NCBI GenBank assembly: GCA_009784995.1
Contig: WQXE01000128.1
Span: forward strand, 1-5,320
Direction: 5' to 3'
Length of the DNA stretch: 5,320 bases
Source of the DNA: Treponema sp.
GTDB taxonomy: Bacteria; Spirochaetota; Spirochaetia; Treponematales; Breznakiellaceae
Part shown: in pieces, positions 1 through 5,320 of the stretch
How the letters are laid out: each line of letters opens with the position of its first letter
How positions within the stretch are numbered: the stretch's first letter is position 1
Notes under the pieces: model-generated
Seen by the model: only the letters and a program-made list of their open reading frames with translations
Told to the model about the DNA's origin: nothing
Database searches by the model: none
Made by a program: the position numbers and the translations under genes

Positions 1-196
1 CGCTTTAATCGGTTTTGCAGGTCCTCGTGTTATCGAAGGAACGATCAGGCAAAGCCTTCCCGAAGGATTTCAAAGGTCGGAGTTTCAGTTGGAAAAAGGT
101 TTTGTCGATACTATCGTTAAACGAAGCGAACAGAGAAAAGTTATATCGGCGCTTATCGATCTTCATAAAAACGAAGGCATAAGGAGTGTTTCATGA
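1..196 (+). CDS. accD: Acetyl-CoA carboxylase carboxyltransferase beta subunit, C-terminal end (5' truncated by window)
   Basis: The frame starting at base 2 encodes the last 64 residues of a protein that continues beyond the left edge. It opens with ALIGFAGPRVIEGTIRQ, followed by LPEGFQRSEF and then FVDTIV. This is the characteristic C-terminal part of AccD: the crotonase-like carboxyltransferase fold, where the E. coli protein has GFAGPRVIEQT and LPEGFQRSEF. AccD pairs with AccA in the cytoplasm to move the carboxyl group from biotinylated carrier protein to acetyl-CoA, giving malonyl-CoA for fatty acid synthesis. The N-terminal zinc finger of the family would lie outside the window. The TGA stop at 194-196 overlaps the ATG of accA (ATGA), so the two subunits are probably translationally coupled, which suits their 1:1 assembly. 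The short tail after the conserved block looks normal, with no sign of a break. Confidence 0.95.
   Translation, partial: ALIGFAGPRVIEGTIRQSLPEGFQRSEFQLEKGFVDTIVKRSEQRKVISALIDLHKNEGIRSVS
181..186 (+). promoter_or_regulatory. Ribosome binding site of accA
   Basis: AAGGAG lies inside the last codons of accD, six bases before the ATG at 193. It is a near-consensus Shine-Dalgarno sequence. It fixes the accA start and shows that this genome uses classical ribosome sites. Confidence 0.85.
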
Positions 197-1119
197 TCGA
201 TCTTAAAAATAAAATTGAAGAACTTAAAAATTTAATTAAAGAATCCGGCATAGAAGCAGGTGATGAAATTTCCATGCTGGAAGATAAAATAAAATCCCAG
301 TCAAAAACTGAATCGGTATGGAGGCAGGTAGAGCTTGCGCGCCATCCCGACAGGCCCTACGCGATGGATTATATTACAAGGATTTTTGACAATTTTATCG
401 AACTTCACGGCGATCGTTCATATGGTGACGATCCTGCCATAATTGGCGGAGTCGCGTTTTTAAATTCAAGACCTGTTACAATAATAGCGAATCAAAAGGG
501 GCGCAGCTTAAAAGAAAATGTATGGCGTAATCATGGCATGGCAAACCCCGAAGGTTACCGCAAAGCGCTGCGTCTCGCGAAACAGGCGGAAAAATTTAAC
601 AGGCCTGTAATAACATTTATAGATACAGCGGGCGCGTATCCGGGTTTGGGCGCGGAAGAGCGTGGTATAGGCGAAGCGATCGCGAGGAATCTTCGTGATT
701 TTTCTCAACTGCAAACTCCTATTATTTGTTTTATTATCGGCGAAGGCGGTTCTGGCGGAGCGTTAGGTCTTTGTGTCGGCGATAAAGTGTACATGCTGGA
801 AAACGCGATTTATTCTGTAATAAGCCCTGAAGGATGCGCTTCGATTTTACTTCGTGACGCGACAAAAGCGAAAGACGCCGCCGCCATGTTGCGTATTACT
901 TCCAATGATCTTCTTGAATTTAAAGTTATAAACGGAATTATTCCCGAACCTAAAGATGGCGCGCATACTGATCCTGACGGAACCGCGAAAGTAATAAAAG
1001 ATATTCTTGTAAAAGATTTGGATGACATCTGCGGCAGAACTCCGGAAGTATTGGTTCGTTACAGAAATCAAAAAATCAGAAAAATCGGACACTGGAACGA
1101 AACATCGGATAGTGAGTAA
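193..1119 (+). CDS. accA: Acetyl-CoA carboxylase carboxyltransferase alpha subunit
   Basis: The 308-residue product is close in length to E. coli AccA (about 319) and appears complete. With AccD it forms the carboxyltransferase of acetyl-CoA carboxylase, the committed step of fatty acid synthesis, in the cytoplasm. Residues 1-40 are charged and helical (a coiled-coil-like region rich in E, K, L and I), as is usual for AccA. The carboxyltransferase domain follows, with DTAGAYPGLGAEERG at 144-158, the glycine-rich GEGGSGGALG at 183-192 whose backbone amides form an oxyanion hole in the family, and SPEGCASILLRD at 211-222. IIPEP at 249-253 and the following GGAH-like GAH are also typical. The start is fixed by AAGGAG six bases upstream and by the ATGA overlap with accD. 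The gene ends one base from the convergent phosphoesterase stop, with no clear intrinsic terminator between them. Identity is clear from motifs and context. Confidence 0.97.
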   Translation: MIDLKNKIEELKNLIKESGIEAGDEISMLEDKIKSQSKTESVWRQVELARHPDRPYAMDYITRIFDNFIELHGDRSYGDDPAIIGGVAFLNSRPVTIIANQKGRSLKENVWRNHGMANPEGYRKALRLAKQAEKFNRPVITFIDTAGAYPGLGAEERGIGEAIARNLRDFSQLQTPIICFIIGEGGSGGALGLCVGDKVYMLENAIYSVISPEGCASILLRDATKAKDAAAMLRITSNDLLEFKVINGIIPEPKDGAHTDPDGTAKVIKDILVKDLDDICGRTPEVLVRYRNQKIRKIGHWNETSDSE

Positions 1120-1120
1120 T

Positions 1121-1663
1121 TTAAATCTTTATTTTTTTAATCGTATTTTTATAATCCAGTTTGTAAAAATCAACGTTTAAGGATTCATTTTCTGTACATT
1201 CGATAACCGCGAATGTTTCACCTATTCTGCTTCGCGAACGTCCAACGCTGCCGGGGCATATAATTGATATACCATCTATTACTTTAAAAAATGGCGTGTG
1301 GATATGCCCGAATAATACAGTATCCGCCTGCGAGTGTTTGGCAGCGCCAAGAAGTGTGTTAAAACCATTGTATAATCCATGCCTGTGTCCGTGGCATATA
1401 AAAAAACGATGTTCGTTTATGTCAAAGACTAAAGTTTCAGGCGCGGTAATTCCGTAATCATTATTTCCGCCGACTATTCTCCAGTCACTGTAAAAACCTG
1501 CCGCGTTGGCTGCGGTACCAATATCCGAAATTCCGTCTCCCAAACACACGGCTGTACAAATTGTATCATTCGGCGGAGTAAAATCTTTTGCCCAGTTAAA
1601 GACAGCTTTTAATGCCGTAACGCTGCCGTGTGTATCGGAAAAAACAAGAAGTTTTTTGCTCAT
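1121..1663 (-). CDS. YfcE/MJ0936-type metallophosphoesterase
   Basis: This 180-residue protein has all the metal-binding blocks of the calcineurin-like YfcE/MJ0936 phosphodiesterases, in order: D10-x-H12 in SDTHG, D43 in CLGDG, N67 in GGNND (GNCD in most relatives), H91 in CHGHRHG, and GHIH at 119-122, followed by PGSVGRSRS at 138-146. These residues normally hold two divalent metals and cleave phosphodiester or phosphomonoester bonds. YfcE-type enzymes act on artificial phosphodiesters in vitro, and their natural substrate is generally unknown, so no substrate is assigned. Length matches the family (about 165-185), and there is no signal peptide, so it is probably cytoplasmic. The ATG at 1663 is chosen because the first beta strand and SDTHG begin right after it. 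No Shine-Dalgarno sequence precedes it, and the start codon sits in a 34-bp palindrome. The stop faces accA tail to tail. The gene lies 47 bases after the transporter gene and could be its last operon member or have its own promoter. Confidence 0.9.
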   Translation of the reverse strand: MSKKLLVFSDTHGSVTALKAVFNWAKDFTPPNDTICTAVCLGDGISDIGTAANAAGFYSDWRIVGGNNDYGITAPETLVFDINEHRFFICHGHRHGLYNGFNTLLGAAKHSQADTVLFGHIHTPFFKVIDGISIICPGSVGRSRSRIGETFAVIECTENESLNVDFYKLDYKNTIKKIKI

Positions 1664-1691
1664 AGAAATTACAATTATAATATCTATGAGC
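1658..1691 (-). promoter_or_regulatory. 34-bp near-perfect palindrome over the phosphoesterase start codon
   Basis: The outer arms GCTCATAGA (1658-1666) and TCTATGAGC (1683-1691) are perfect 9-base inverted repeats. The 16-base centre is also almost symmetric, so 15 of 17 base pairs match over the whole element. Read as - strand RNA, the C/A mismatch at 1672/1677 becomes a G-U pair. The hairpin therefore favours the strand on which the transporter and phosphoesterase are transcribed. The ATG of the phosphoesterase (1663-1661) lies in the 3' arm. No U-tract follows in either direction (the - strand continues with AAAAAA), so it is not an intrinsic terminator. It could be a repressor operator around the -10 box or an RNA hairpin that hides the start codon. 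The symmetry is seen directly; the role is inferred. Confidence 0.6.
1674..1679 (-). promoter_or_regulatory. Possible -10 box for the phosphoesterase gene
   Basis: On the - strand, 1679-1674 read TATAAT, a perfect -10 consensus, ten bases before the ATG. The matching -35 position at a 17-base spacing (1702-1697) reads TAGAAT, only three of six bases of TTGACA. Transcription would start near 1667 and give a nearly leaderless mRNA, consistent with the missing Shine-Dalgarno sequence. In such an AT-rich gap the box could arise by chance, so confidence is low. Confidence 0.35.
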
Positions 1692-1710
1692 CAATAATTC
1701 TAGCTATTTT

Positions 1711-2967
1711 TTATGTTTCTTGTGGTATCGATCTTTCGCGTTTTCTGATAATTTTTAAAACAAACATTAACGCGATCGCGATTACAGCGCAGCATGACGC
1801 GATTATAAAGGCGGGAAACATTAAATTAATATCATCCTTTGCGATATCTCTGTAGAAACCCGCTATTTGCGATGAAATTATCGCTCCTGTGCCGAAACCC
1901 AAAAGTACAAAACCGTAATTTGTTGACATATGTTTTGGACCAAAAAGATCCGCGGTTAATGACGGGAAGTTGCTTAAAAGACCGCCATAGAAAAATCCGA
2001 TTAGCGCGATCAAAATATAAATCCAAAAACCTGTCGCTAAATTAACAAATAACGCGAGGATCGCGGTTCCGGAAAGCAGTATGATGATTGTGTTTTTTCT
2101 TCCCAATTTATCTGAAATCATTCCCCATAATAAACGTCCTAAAGAGTTAAACATAGATATAGCCAGAACTCCGATTGTCGCGGTATCCGCAAGTCCTTTC
2201 GCGACAGCGATGGGTTTCGCGAAACCTATCATCATGAGTCCTCCCATACACGCCAAAAGGAACGCTCCTGTTAATAGATAAAATTTTACGCTTTTTAACA
2301 TTTGCGAAGGTGAATAATCAACCGTGATTTTTATTGTTTGCGCGGCAGTAGTTGTGTTAGCTGATAAATAACCTTCGGGCGGGTTTTTAAGGAAAAAACT
2401 TCCAATAGTACATACAAAAAGGAAAACAAAACTTAAAACCATGAATGTTTTTGGTTCTCCCGAGCCAGCGCCGCCGAATGTAAGAATTAATTTTTCTACA
2501 ATAGGCGTAAAGACAACTCCGCCGAAACCAAGCGCCGATACAATAATGCCTGTAACAAATCCTTTTTTATGCGGGTACCATTTTTGCGCGCAGGCTATGG
2601 TTGTTGAATATGTAAAACCCATTCCAATACCACCCATAACGCCGTAAGTTACCCATAACATCCACGGGTTGTTAGCTGTAACAAACGAAGCCATAAAAAA
2701 ACCAATACTTAAAATAATACCGCCTATAAATACAACAATACGTGTTGAATATTTAACTGCCAGTTTTCCGCCGATAACACTGCCAATGGTCAATGTTGCG
2801 AGTAACAGCGAAAAAGTAAGCGCCGCGGGTGCGTTGTCGCCGTTAAAAAGGCTTTCCGCTATCCCTGTTTGAAATACGCTCCAGATATACGCGACACCAA
2901 GTGTTAGCTGAATAGCTATCGCCGCGTATAACGCGCAAATTCTGTTGAAACTTTGATTCTTGTTCAT
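1711..2967 (-). CDS. MFS transporter, oxalate/formate antiporter (OFA) family
   Basis: This 418-residue inner-membrane protein has about twelve hydrophobic segments, split by a hydrophilic loop at about 193-222, as in the major facilitator superfamily. OFA-family traits are GVAYIWSVF at 24-32, YGVMGGIGMGF at 108-118, the block CAQKWYPHKKGFVTG at 126-140 after TM4, FFLKNPPEGY at 191-200 ending the first half, SDKLGRK at 275-281 between TM8 and TM9, and TADLFGPKHMSTNYG in the second half. Known members exchange oxalate and formate or carry lactate, pyruvate or other small carboxylates; the substrate here cannot be read from sequence. The ATG at 2967 is preferred over one 48 bases upstream because AGAGGT stands six bases before it and the upstream ATG lies inside the -35 box. 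The extra 16 residues of the longer reading do not resemble the family. It has its own promoter after the DUF58 gene. The phosphoesterase follows after 47 bases and may be co-transcribed. Confidence 0.92.
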   Translation of the reverse strand: MNKNQSFNRICALYAAIAIQLTLGVAYIWSVFQTGIAESLFNGDNAPAALTFSLLLATLTIGSVIGGKLAVKYSTRIVVFIGGIILSIGFFMASFVTANNPWMLWVTYGVMGGIGMGFTYSTTIACAQKWYPHKKGFVTGIIVSALGFGGVVFTPIVEKLILTFGGAGSGEPKTFMVLSFVFLFVCTIGSFFLKNPPEGYLSANTTTAAQTIKITVDYSPSQMLKSVKFYLLTGAFLLACMGGLMMIGFAKPIAVAKGLADTATIGVLAISMFNSLGRLLWGMISDKLGRKNTIIILLSGTAILALFVNLATGFWIYILIALIGFFYGGLLSNFPSLTADLFGPKHMSTNYGFVLLGFGTGAIISSQIAGFYRDIAKDDINLMFPAFIIASCCAVIAIALMFVLKIIRKRERSIPQET

Positions 2968-2973
2968 AATATA

Positions 2974-2979
2974 ACCTCT
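2974..2979 (-). promoter_or_regulatory. Ribosome binding site of the MFS transporter
   Basis: The - strand reads AGAGGT, six bases before the ATG at 2967. It decides between two in-frame starts: the upstream ATG at 3015 has no such site. Confidence 0.75.
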
Positions 2980-2985
2980 GGAATA

Positions 2986-3015
2986 ACTATACCAAAAACA
3001 AGTATACAGTTGCAA
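2986..3015 (-). promoter_or_regulatory. Promoter of the MFS transporter (extended -10)
   Basis: On the - strand a -35 box TTGCAA (3015-3010) is followed after 18 bases by TATAGT (2991-2986). A TGG precedes it (2994-2992), which makes an extended -10 of the TGnTATAnT type. Transcription would start near 2979, so the 5' leader is only about 12 bases and begins at the ribosome site. The promoter fits the whole 77-base gap and separates the transporter from the MoxR-DUF58 unit. The assignment is by consensus match only. Confidence 0.6.
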
Positions 3016-3025
3016 TAATTTTTAG

Positions 3026-3056
3026 AAAAAACTTTAAAAATATTTCAAAGTTTTCC
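3026..3056 (-). terminator. A/U-rich hairpin, likely weak terminator after the DUF58 gene
   Basis: In - strand RNA, GGAAAACUUUGAAA (3056-3043) can pair with UUUUAAAGUUUUUU (3039-3026) around a UAU loop. This gives eleven Watson-Crick and three G-U pairs. The same DNA read on the + strand would have A/C mismatches instead, so the fold is specific to the DUF58 transcript. The stop codon (3047-3045) lies in the 5' arm. The U-run forms the 3' arm itself rather than following a GC-rich stem, so termination may be weak. It ends just before the transporter promoter, which supports a transcription boundary here. Confidence 0.45.
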
Positions 3057-4460
3057 TGATCTTTTTACGCTTAAATACTTGTTGATAAGAGCGGAAGAAA
3101 TTCGCGAAGGAGATGTTTCCAAAACTAAAAGACCCAAATGCTCCCACTTTCTGTAAAGACGGCGGCGGTTTGCAAGGTATGAATAAGCTGCAGCGGTTTC
3201 AAGAACTTCATCATCTGTTTTTATTTTTGGCTTTTTATGATTTAATTCCGGTTGCTGTAAAATATGATTGTCAGGGAAAGCCAGTTTTTCGGCTTCTTTT
3301 TCCCGAAAGCTGACCATTAAAAGTAAATGGCGTTGATTGATACGAGGAAGTATCCATGACAGGGACTCGCCGTCCTCTTCGCGGAAATTACTTATAAGGA
3401 CAATAAAACTTCGCCTGTTTAAATGTTTTAACGCGTTTTCCATCGCGGAAAAAGGCGACGAAGGAACAGGAGAGCTTTGCAGGTTATAAAGTCCGTTCAT
3501 TAAAGAAGTAAACGCGCTTACTCCCTTTCGAGGCGGGATCCAAAGATTACTGGATCCAAAACTCGCGGCGGCTACGGCGTCTCCGTGTTTTAAAGCGACG
3601 TAAGAAAGCATTAACATCGCGTTAAGCGCGCTGTCAAATTGCAAGTCGGGCAGGCGATAACCGGAATCAATAATAAATAAAATCTGCTGATCCTGTTCTT
3701 CCTGATAATTTCTTACAATCAATTTTGGTTTACCGTCCAGTTGACGGTTGCGGCTTGTCGCTCTCCAGTCTATCGATCTTATCGAATCTCCTTCCTGATA
3801 ATCACGCAAGCTTTCAAAATCCAAACCAAGACCCCGTTTTCGAATCTGTTTTACCTCTCCCTTTTCCGGGTTTCCTTTTAGATCGATACCGCGCGCCATT
3901 TGTTTAAAGTTCGGATACGTCCGCCCAAAACTAATTAATTCATGTGTGACGCGCAAACGCCAAAAACGCAGGAAAGAGCTCATCATAAATTCTGTTCCAG
4001 AAAAAAACCATGTGCCTCTTTTTCGCGGTATCAGATTGTATTCAAAAACAAGTGTATCTGAACTGTTTAATTCACTTCTATTTAATTTTACCGGAAAAAA
4101 AGAATCCCGATTCAATGTTGAATGATGGACAGTCATTGAGTTTGGATGTAAATCATATAAATAGATTGAAAACGGCAGTATGAATTTAGCGCGGCTGATA
4201 AAAAGTTTTACCTGTGTTATTTCATCCTGCGCGAGAGAAGATTGTATTTCTCTTTTAACCTGTAGACGATCACCTAATAAAAGAATAAGTATCAAATCCA
4301 AAATAATAAAAGGGAGAAGTCCGATTCCTGTCAAGAACCAAATAATAAAAACAGCGTTATAAAAAAAAGATACACAACCCAATATAAAAAAGAGTAAAGA
4401 TATAATAAAAAAAACTCTGCCTGGTATTACAAATATTGTAATACGATCTTTTTTTTCCAT
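3045..4460 (-). CDS. DUF58 family protein, membrane-anchored, partner of MoxR ATPase
   Basis: The product has 471 residues. Two hydrophobic segments at about 15-34 and 37-62 anchor it in the membrane, followed by a beta-rich region (about 68-180). The DUF58 signature covers about 212-255: LRDYQEGDSIRSIDWRATSR at 218-237, then RNYQEEQDQQ. After it, LFIIDSGYRL (261-270) starts a vWA-like fold that runs through MLSYVALKHGD (284-294) and FIVLISNF (352-359). The vWA metal site is degenerate: D265-x-G267-x-R269 in place of DxSxS, a variant I recall from other DUF58 proteins. DUF58 proteins are typically encoded next to MoxR AAA+ ATPases and are thought to be their substrates or adaptors in envelope or stress functions; the exact role is unknown. 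The ATG at 4460 shares one base with the MoxR stop (TAATG), and the nearest purine-rich site, AAAGGG, is 12 bases away, so translation probably relies on coupling. No transglutaminase or BatA/BatB gene follows. Confidence 0.9.
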   Translation of the reverse strand: MEKKDRITIFVIPGRVFFIISLLFFILGCVSFFYNAVFIIWFLTGIGLLPFIILDLILILLLGDRLQVKREIQSSLAQDEITQVKLFISRAKFILPFSIYLYDLHPNSMTVHHSTLNRDSFFPVKLNRSELNSSDTLVFEYNLIPRKRGTWFFSGTEFMMSSFLRFWRLRVTHELISFGRTYPNFKQMARGIDLKGNPEKGEVKQIRKRGLGLDFESLRDYQEGDSIRSIDWRATSRNRQLDGKPKLIVRNYQEEQDQQILFIIDSGYRLPDLQFDSALNAMLMLSYVALKHGDAVAAASFGSSNLWIPPRKGVSAFTSLMNGLYNLQSSPVPSSPFSAMENALKHLNRRSFIVLISNFREEDGESLSWILPRINQRHLLLMVSFREKEAEKLAFPDNHILQQPELNHKKPKIKTDDEVLETAAAYSYLANRRRLYRKWEHLGLLVLETSPSRISSALINKYLSVKRSGKL

Positions 4461-5320
4461 TATTCTTTTATACCCTTTGGAGCTTCTATTTTTGATACTA
4501 AATTTTCTATAAGCTTTTTCGCGCTTAAACCTTCTAGCTCGCTTTCGGCGGAAAGGGTTATTCGGTGCGCCAGCACTTCTGTCGCCAGAGCTTTTATGTC
4601 ATCAGGTAAAACAAAATCTCTTCCCTGTAAAAGAGCTTTTCCCCTAGCGCAGCGTACAAGTGAAAGACTTCCTCGAGGACCCGCTCCTGTTTCCACAGCG
4701 GGGGTTTCCCTTGTCGCTGTTGTTAAACGAACAGCGTAGTCGATTATCAGCGGATCAACACGCAGCGATGCCGCGAGATTTTTTATTTGGATAAAATCGT
4801 CGGTTTTTAAAACAGTATTTACATCGGTAATCGAAAGTTCAGCGCCTGTATCCTTCGTTAAAACTTTTGTTACCATTGTTTTTTCTTCTTCAATAGGCGG
4901 ATAAGTCGCTATTGTTTTAATTAAAAAACGATCTTTTTGCGCGTCAGGAAGAGGATATGTTCCCTCATGTTCAAAAGGGTTTTGAGTCGCTAAAACCATA
5001 AAAGGAGAGGGCAGCTTGTGTCCCTCTCCGTCGAGAGTTACCTGAAACTCCTGCATAGCTTCAAAAAGCGCGGCTTGTGTTTTCGCGGGCGCGCGGTTTA
5101 TTTCGTCGGCAATAAAAAAGTTTGTAAAAACAGGACCTTTGCGCGTAACAAACTTTCCGGTAGCCGGATCGAGCATGATGTTTCCTGTTATATCAGCGGG
5201 CATTAAATCCGGTGTAAATTGCACGCGTTTTGAATCGCCGCTGATTGCCTTCGCTAAAGCGCGAACCAGTAATGTTTTACCAAGACCCGGCACCCCTTCT
5301 ACAAGAAGATGCCCGCCTGC
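4460..5320 (-). CDS. MoxR-family AAA+ ATPase (N-terminus cut by window edge)
   Basis: 286 residues are visible in frame from the right edge, and the true start lies outside the window. A GTG at 5293 is an internal valine within the Walker A loop and not a start. In visible numbering, Walker A is GVPGLGKT at 9-16, Walker B is FFIADE at 68-73 followed by the family sequence INRAPAKTQAALFEAMQE, ATQNP (sensor 1) is at 111-115, LPDAQKDRF with the arginine-finger candidate R131 is at 124-132, and GPRGSLSLVRCARGKALLQG (sensor 2 region) is at 214-233. This order and wording are those of MoxR ATPases, which are ATP-driven chaperones for metal-centre or vWA-type partner proteins. Most of the usual length of about 310-330 residues is present. 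The TAA stop overlaps the DUF58 start by one base, giving a co-translated ATPase/partner pair. All catalytic motifs are intact. The specific client is presumably the DUF58 protein downstream, by context. Confidence 0.95.
   Translation of the reverse strand, partial: AGGHLLVEGVPGLGKTLLVRALAKAISGDSKRVQFTPDLMPADITGNIMLDPATGKFVTRKGPVFTNFFIADEINRAPAKTQAALFEAMQEFQVTLDGEGHKLPSPFMVLATQNPFEHEGTYPLPDAQKDRFLIKTIATYPPIEEEKTMVTKVLTKDTGAELSITDVNTVLKTDDFIQIKNLAASLRVDPLIIDYAVRLTTATRETPAVETGAGPRGSLSLVRCARGKALLQGRDFVLPDDIKALATEVLAHRITLSAESELEGLSAKKLIENLVSKIEAPKGIKE

Noticed and set aside
1658..1691. The palindrome as an intrinsic terminator of the transporter gene.
   Set aside because: The hairpin is not followed by a U-tract on the - strand (AAAAAA follows) or on the + strand, and its 3' arm is part of the next coding sequence.
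676..1779. Two copies of GCGATCGC (676-683 and 1772-1779), the octamer called HIP1 when abundant in cyanobacteria.
   Set aside because: Two copies inside coding sequence rich in GCG and ATC/GAT codons are explained by codon choice (for example Ala-Ile-Ala). Nothing else points to a cyanobacterium.
1506..1855. Open frames on the + strand across the phosphoesterase 5' region and transporter 3' region.
   Set aside because: They lie antisense to well-supported genes, resemble no known protein family, and have no ribosome site or other support.
3536..3560. GGATCCAAA repeated directly at 3536-3544 and 3552-3560.
   Set aside because: Both copies lie in the conserved coding frame of the DUF58 gene (around FGSSNLWIPP). 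The 16-base period is not a codon multiple and there is no third copy, so it is probably chance.
5291..5293. GTG at 5293 as a start codon for the AAA+ gene.
   Set aside because: The frame stays open to the window edge, and the residues before it (AGGHLLVEG) are the conserved lead-in to the MoxR Walker A motif, so the gene is truncated by the window.

Overview
The window reads as ordinary, densely packed bacterial chromosome of moderate to low GC. It has Shine-Dalgarno-type ribosome sites (AAGGAG, AGAGGT) and frequent GCG alanine codons in every gene. The organism cannot be named safely. Separate, adjacent accD and accA genes, an oxalate/formate-antiporter-type MFS carrier and a MoxR-DUF58 pair would suit a Firmicute, a spirochaete or another anaerobic lineage, but this is inference only. 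I see no mobile element, CRISPR array, tRNA or rRNA, no broken gene, and no gene-free stretch longer than about 80 bases.

Layout. On the + strand, positions 1-1119 hold the 3' end of accD and all of accA, joined by an ATGA stop/start overlap. Together they encode the carboxyltransferase half of acetyl-CoA carboxylase, which starts fatty acid synthesis. Every other gene lies on the - strand. Reading from the right edge leftwards, a MoxR-family AAA+ ATPase (truncated by the window end) shares one base with a DUF58 protein gene (TAATG), forming one translational unit. An A/U-rich hairpin overlaps the DUF58 stop. A fresh promoter with an extended -10 follows, serving an OFA-family MFS transporter of 418 residues. 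Then, after a 47-base gap, comes a YfcE/MJ0936-type metallophosphoesterase, whose stop codon lies one base from the accA stop (convergent).

How the genes work together. AccD and AccA form one complex. MoxR and DUF58 proteins are a known pair, in which the ATPase is thought to act as a chaperone on the membrane-anchored, vWA-like DUF58 partner. The transporter and phosphoesterase have no evident functional link to each other or to the flanking genes.

The most notable non-coding signal is a 34-bp near-perfect palindrome (1658-1691) over the start codon of the phosphoesterase. It contains a consensus TATAAT and no Shine-Dalgarno sequence. It may be an operator, or an RNA hairpin that hides the start codon in read-through transcripts. 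I found no convincing sign of a wholly new multi-gene system.
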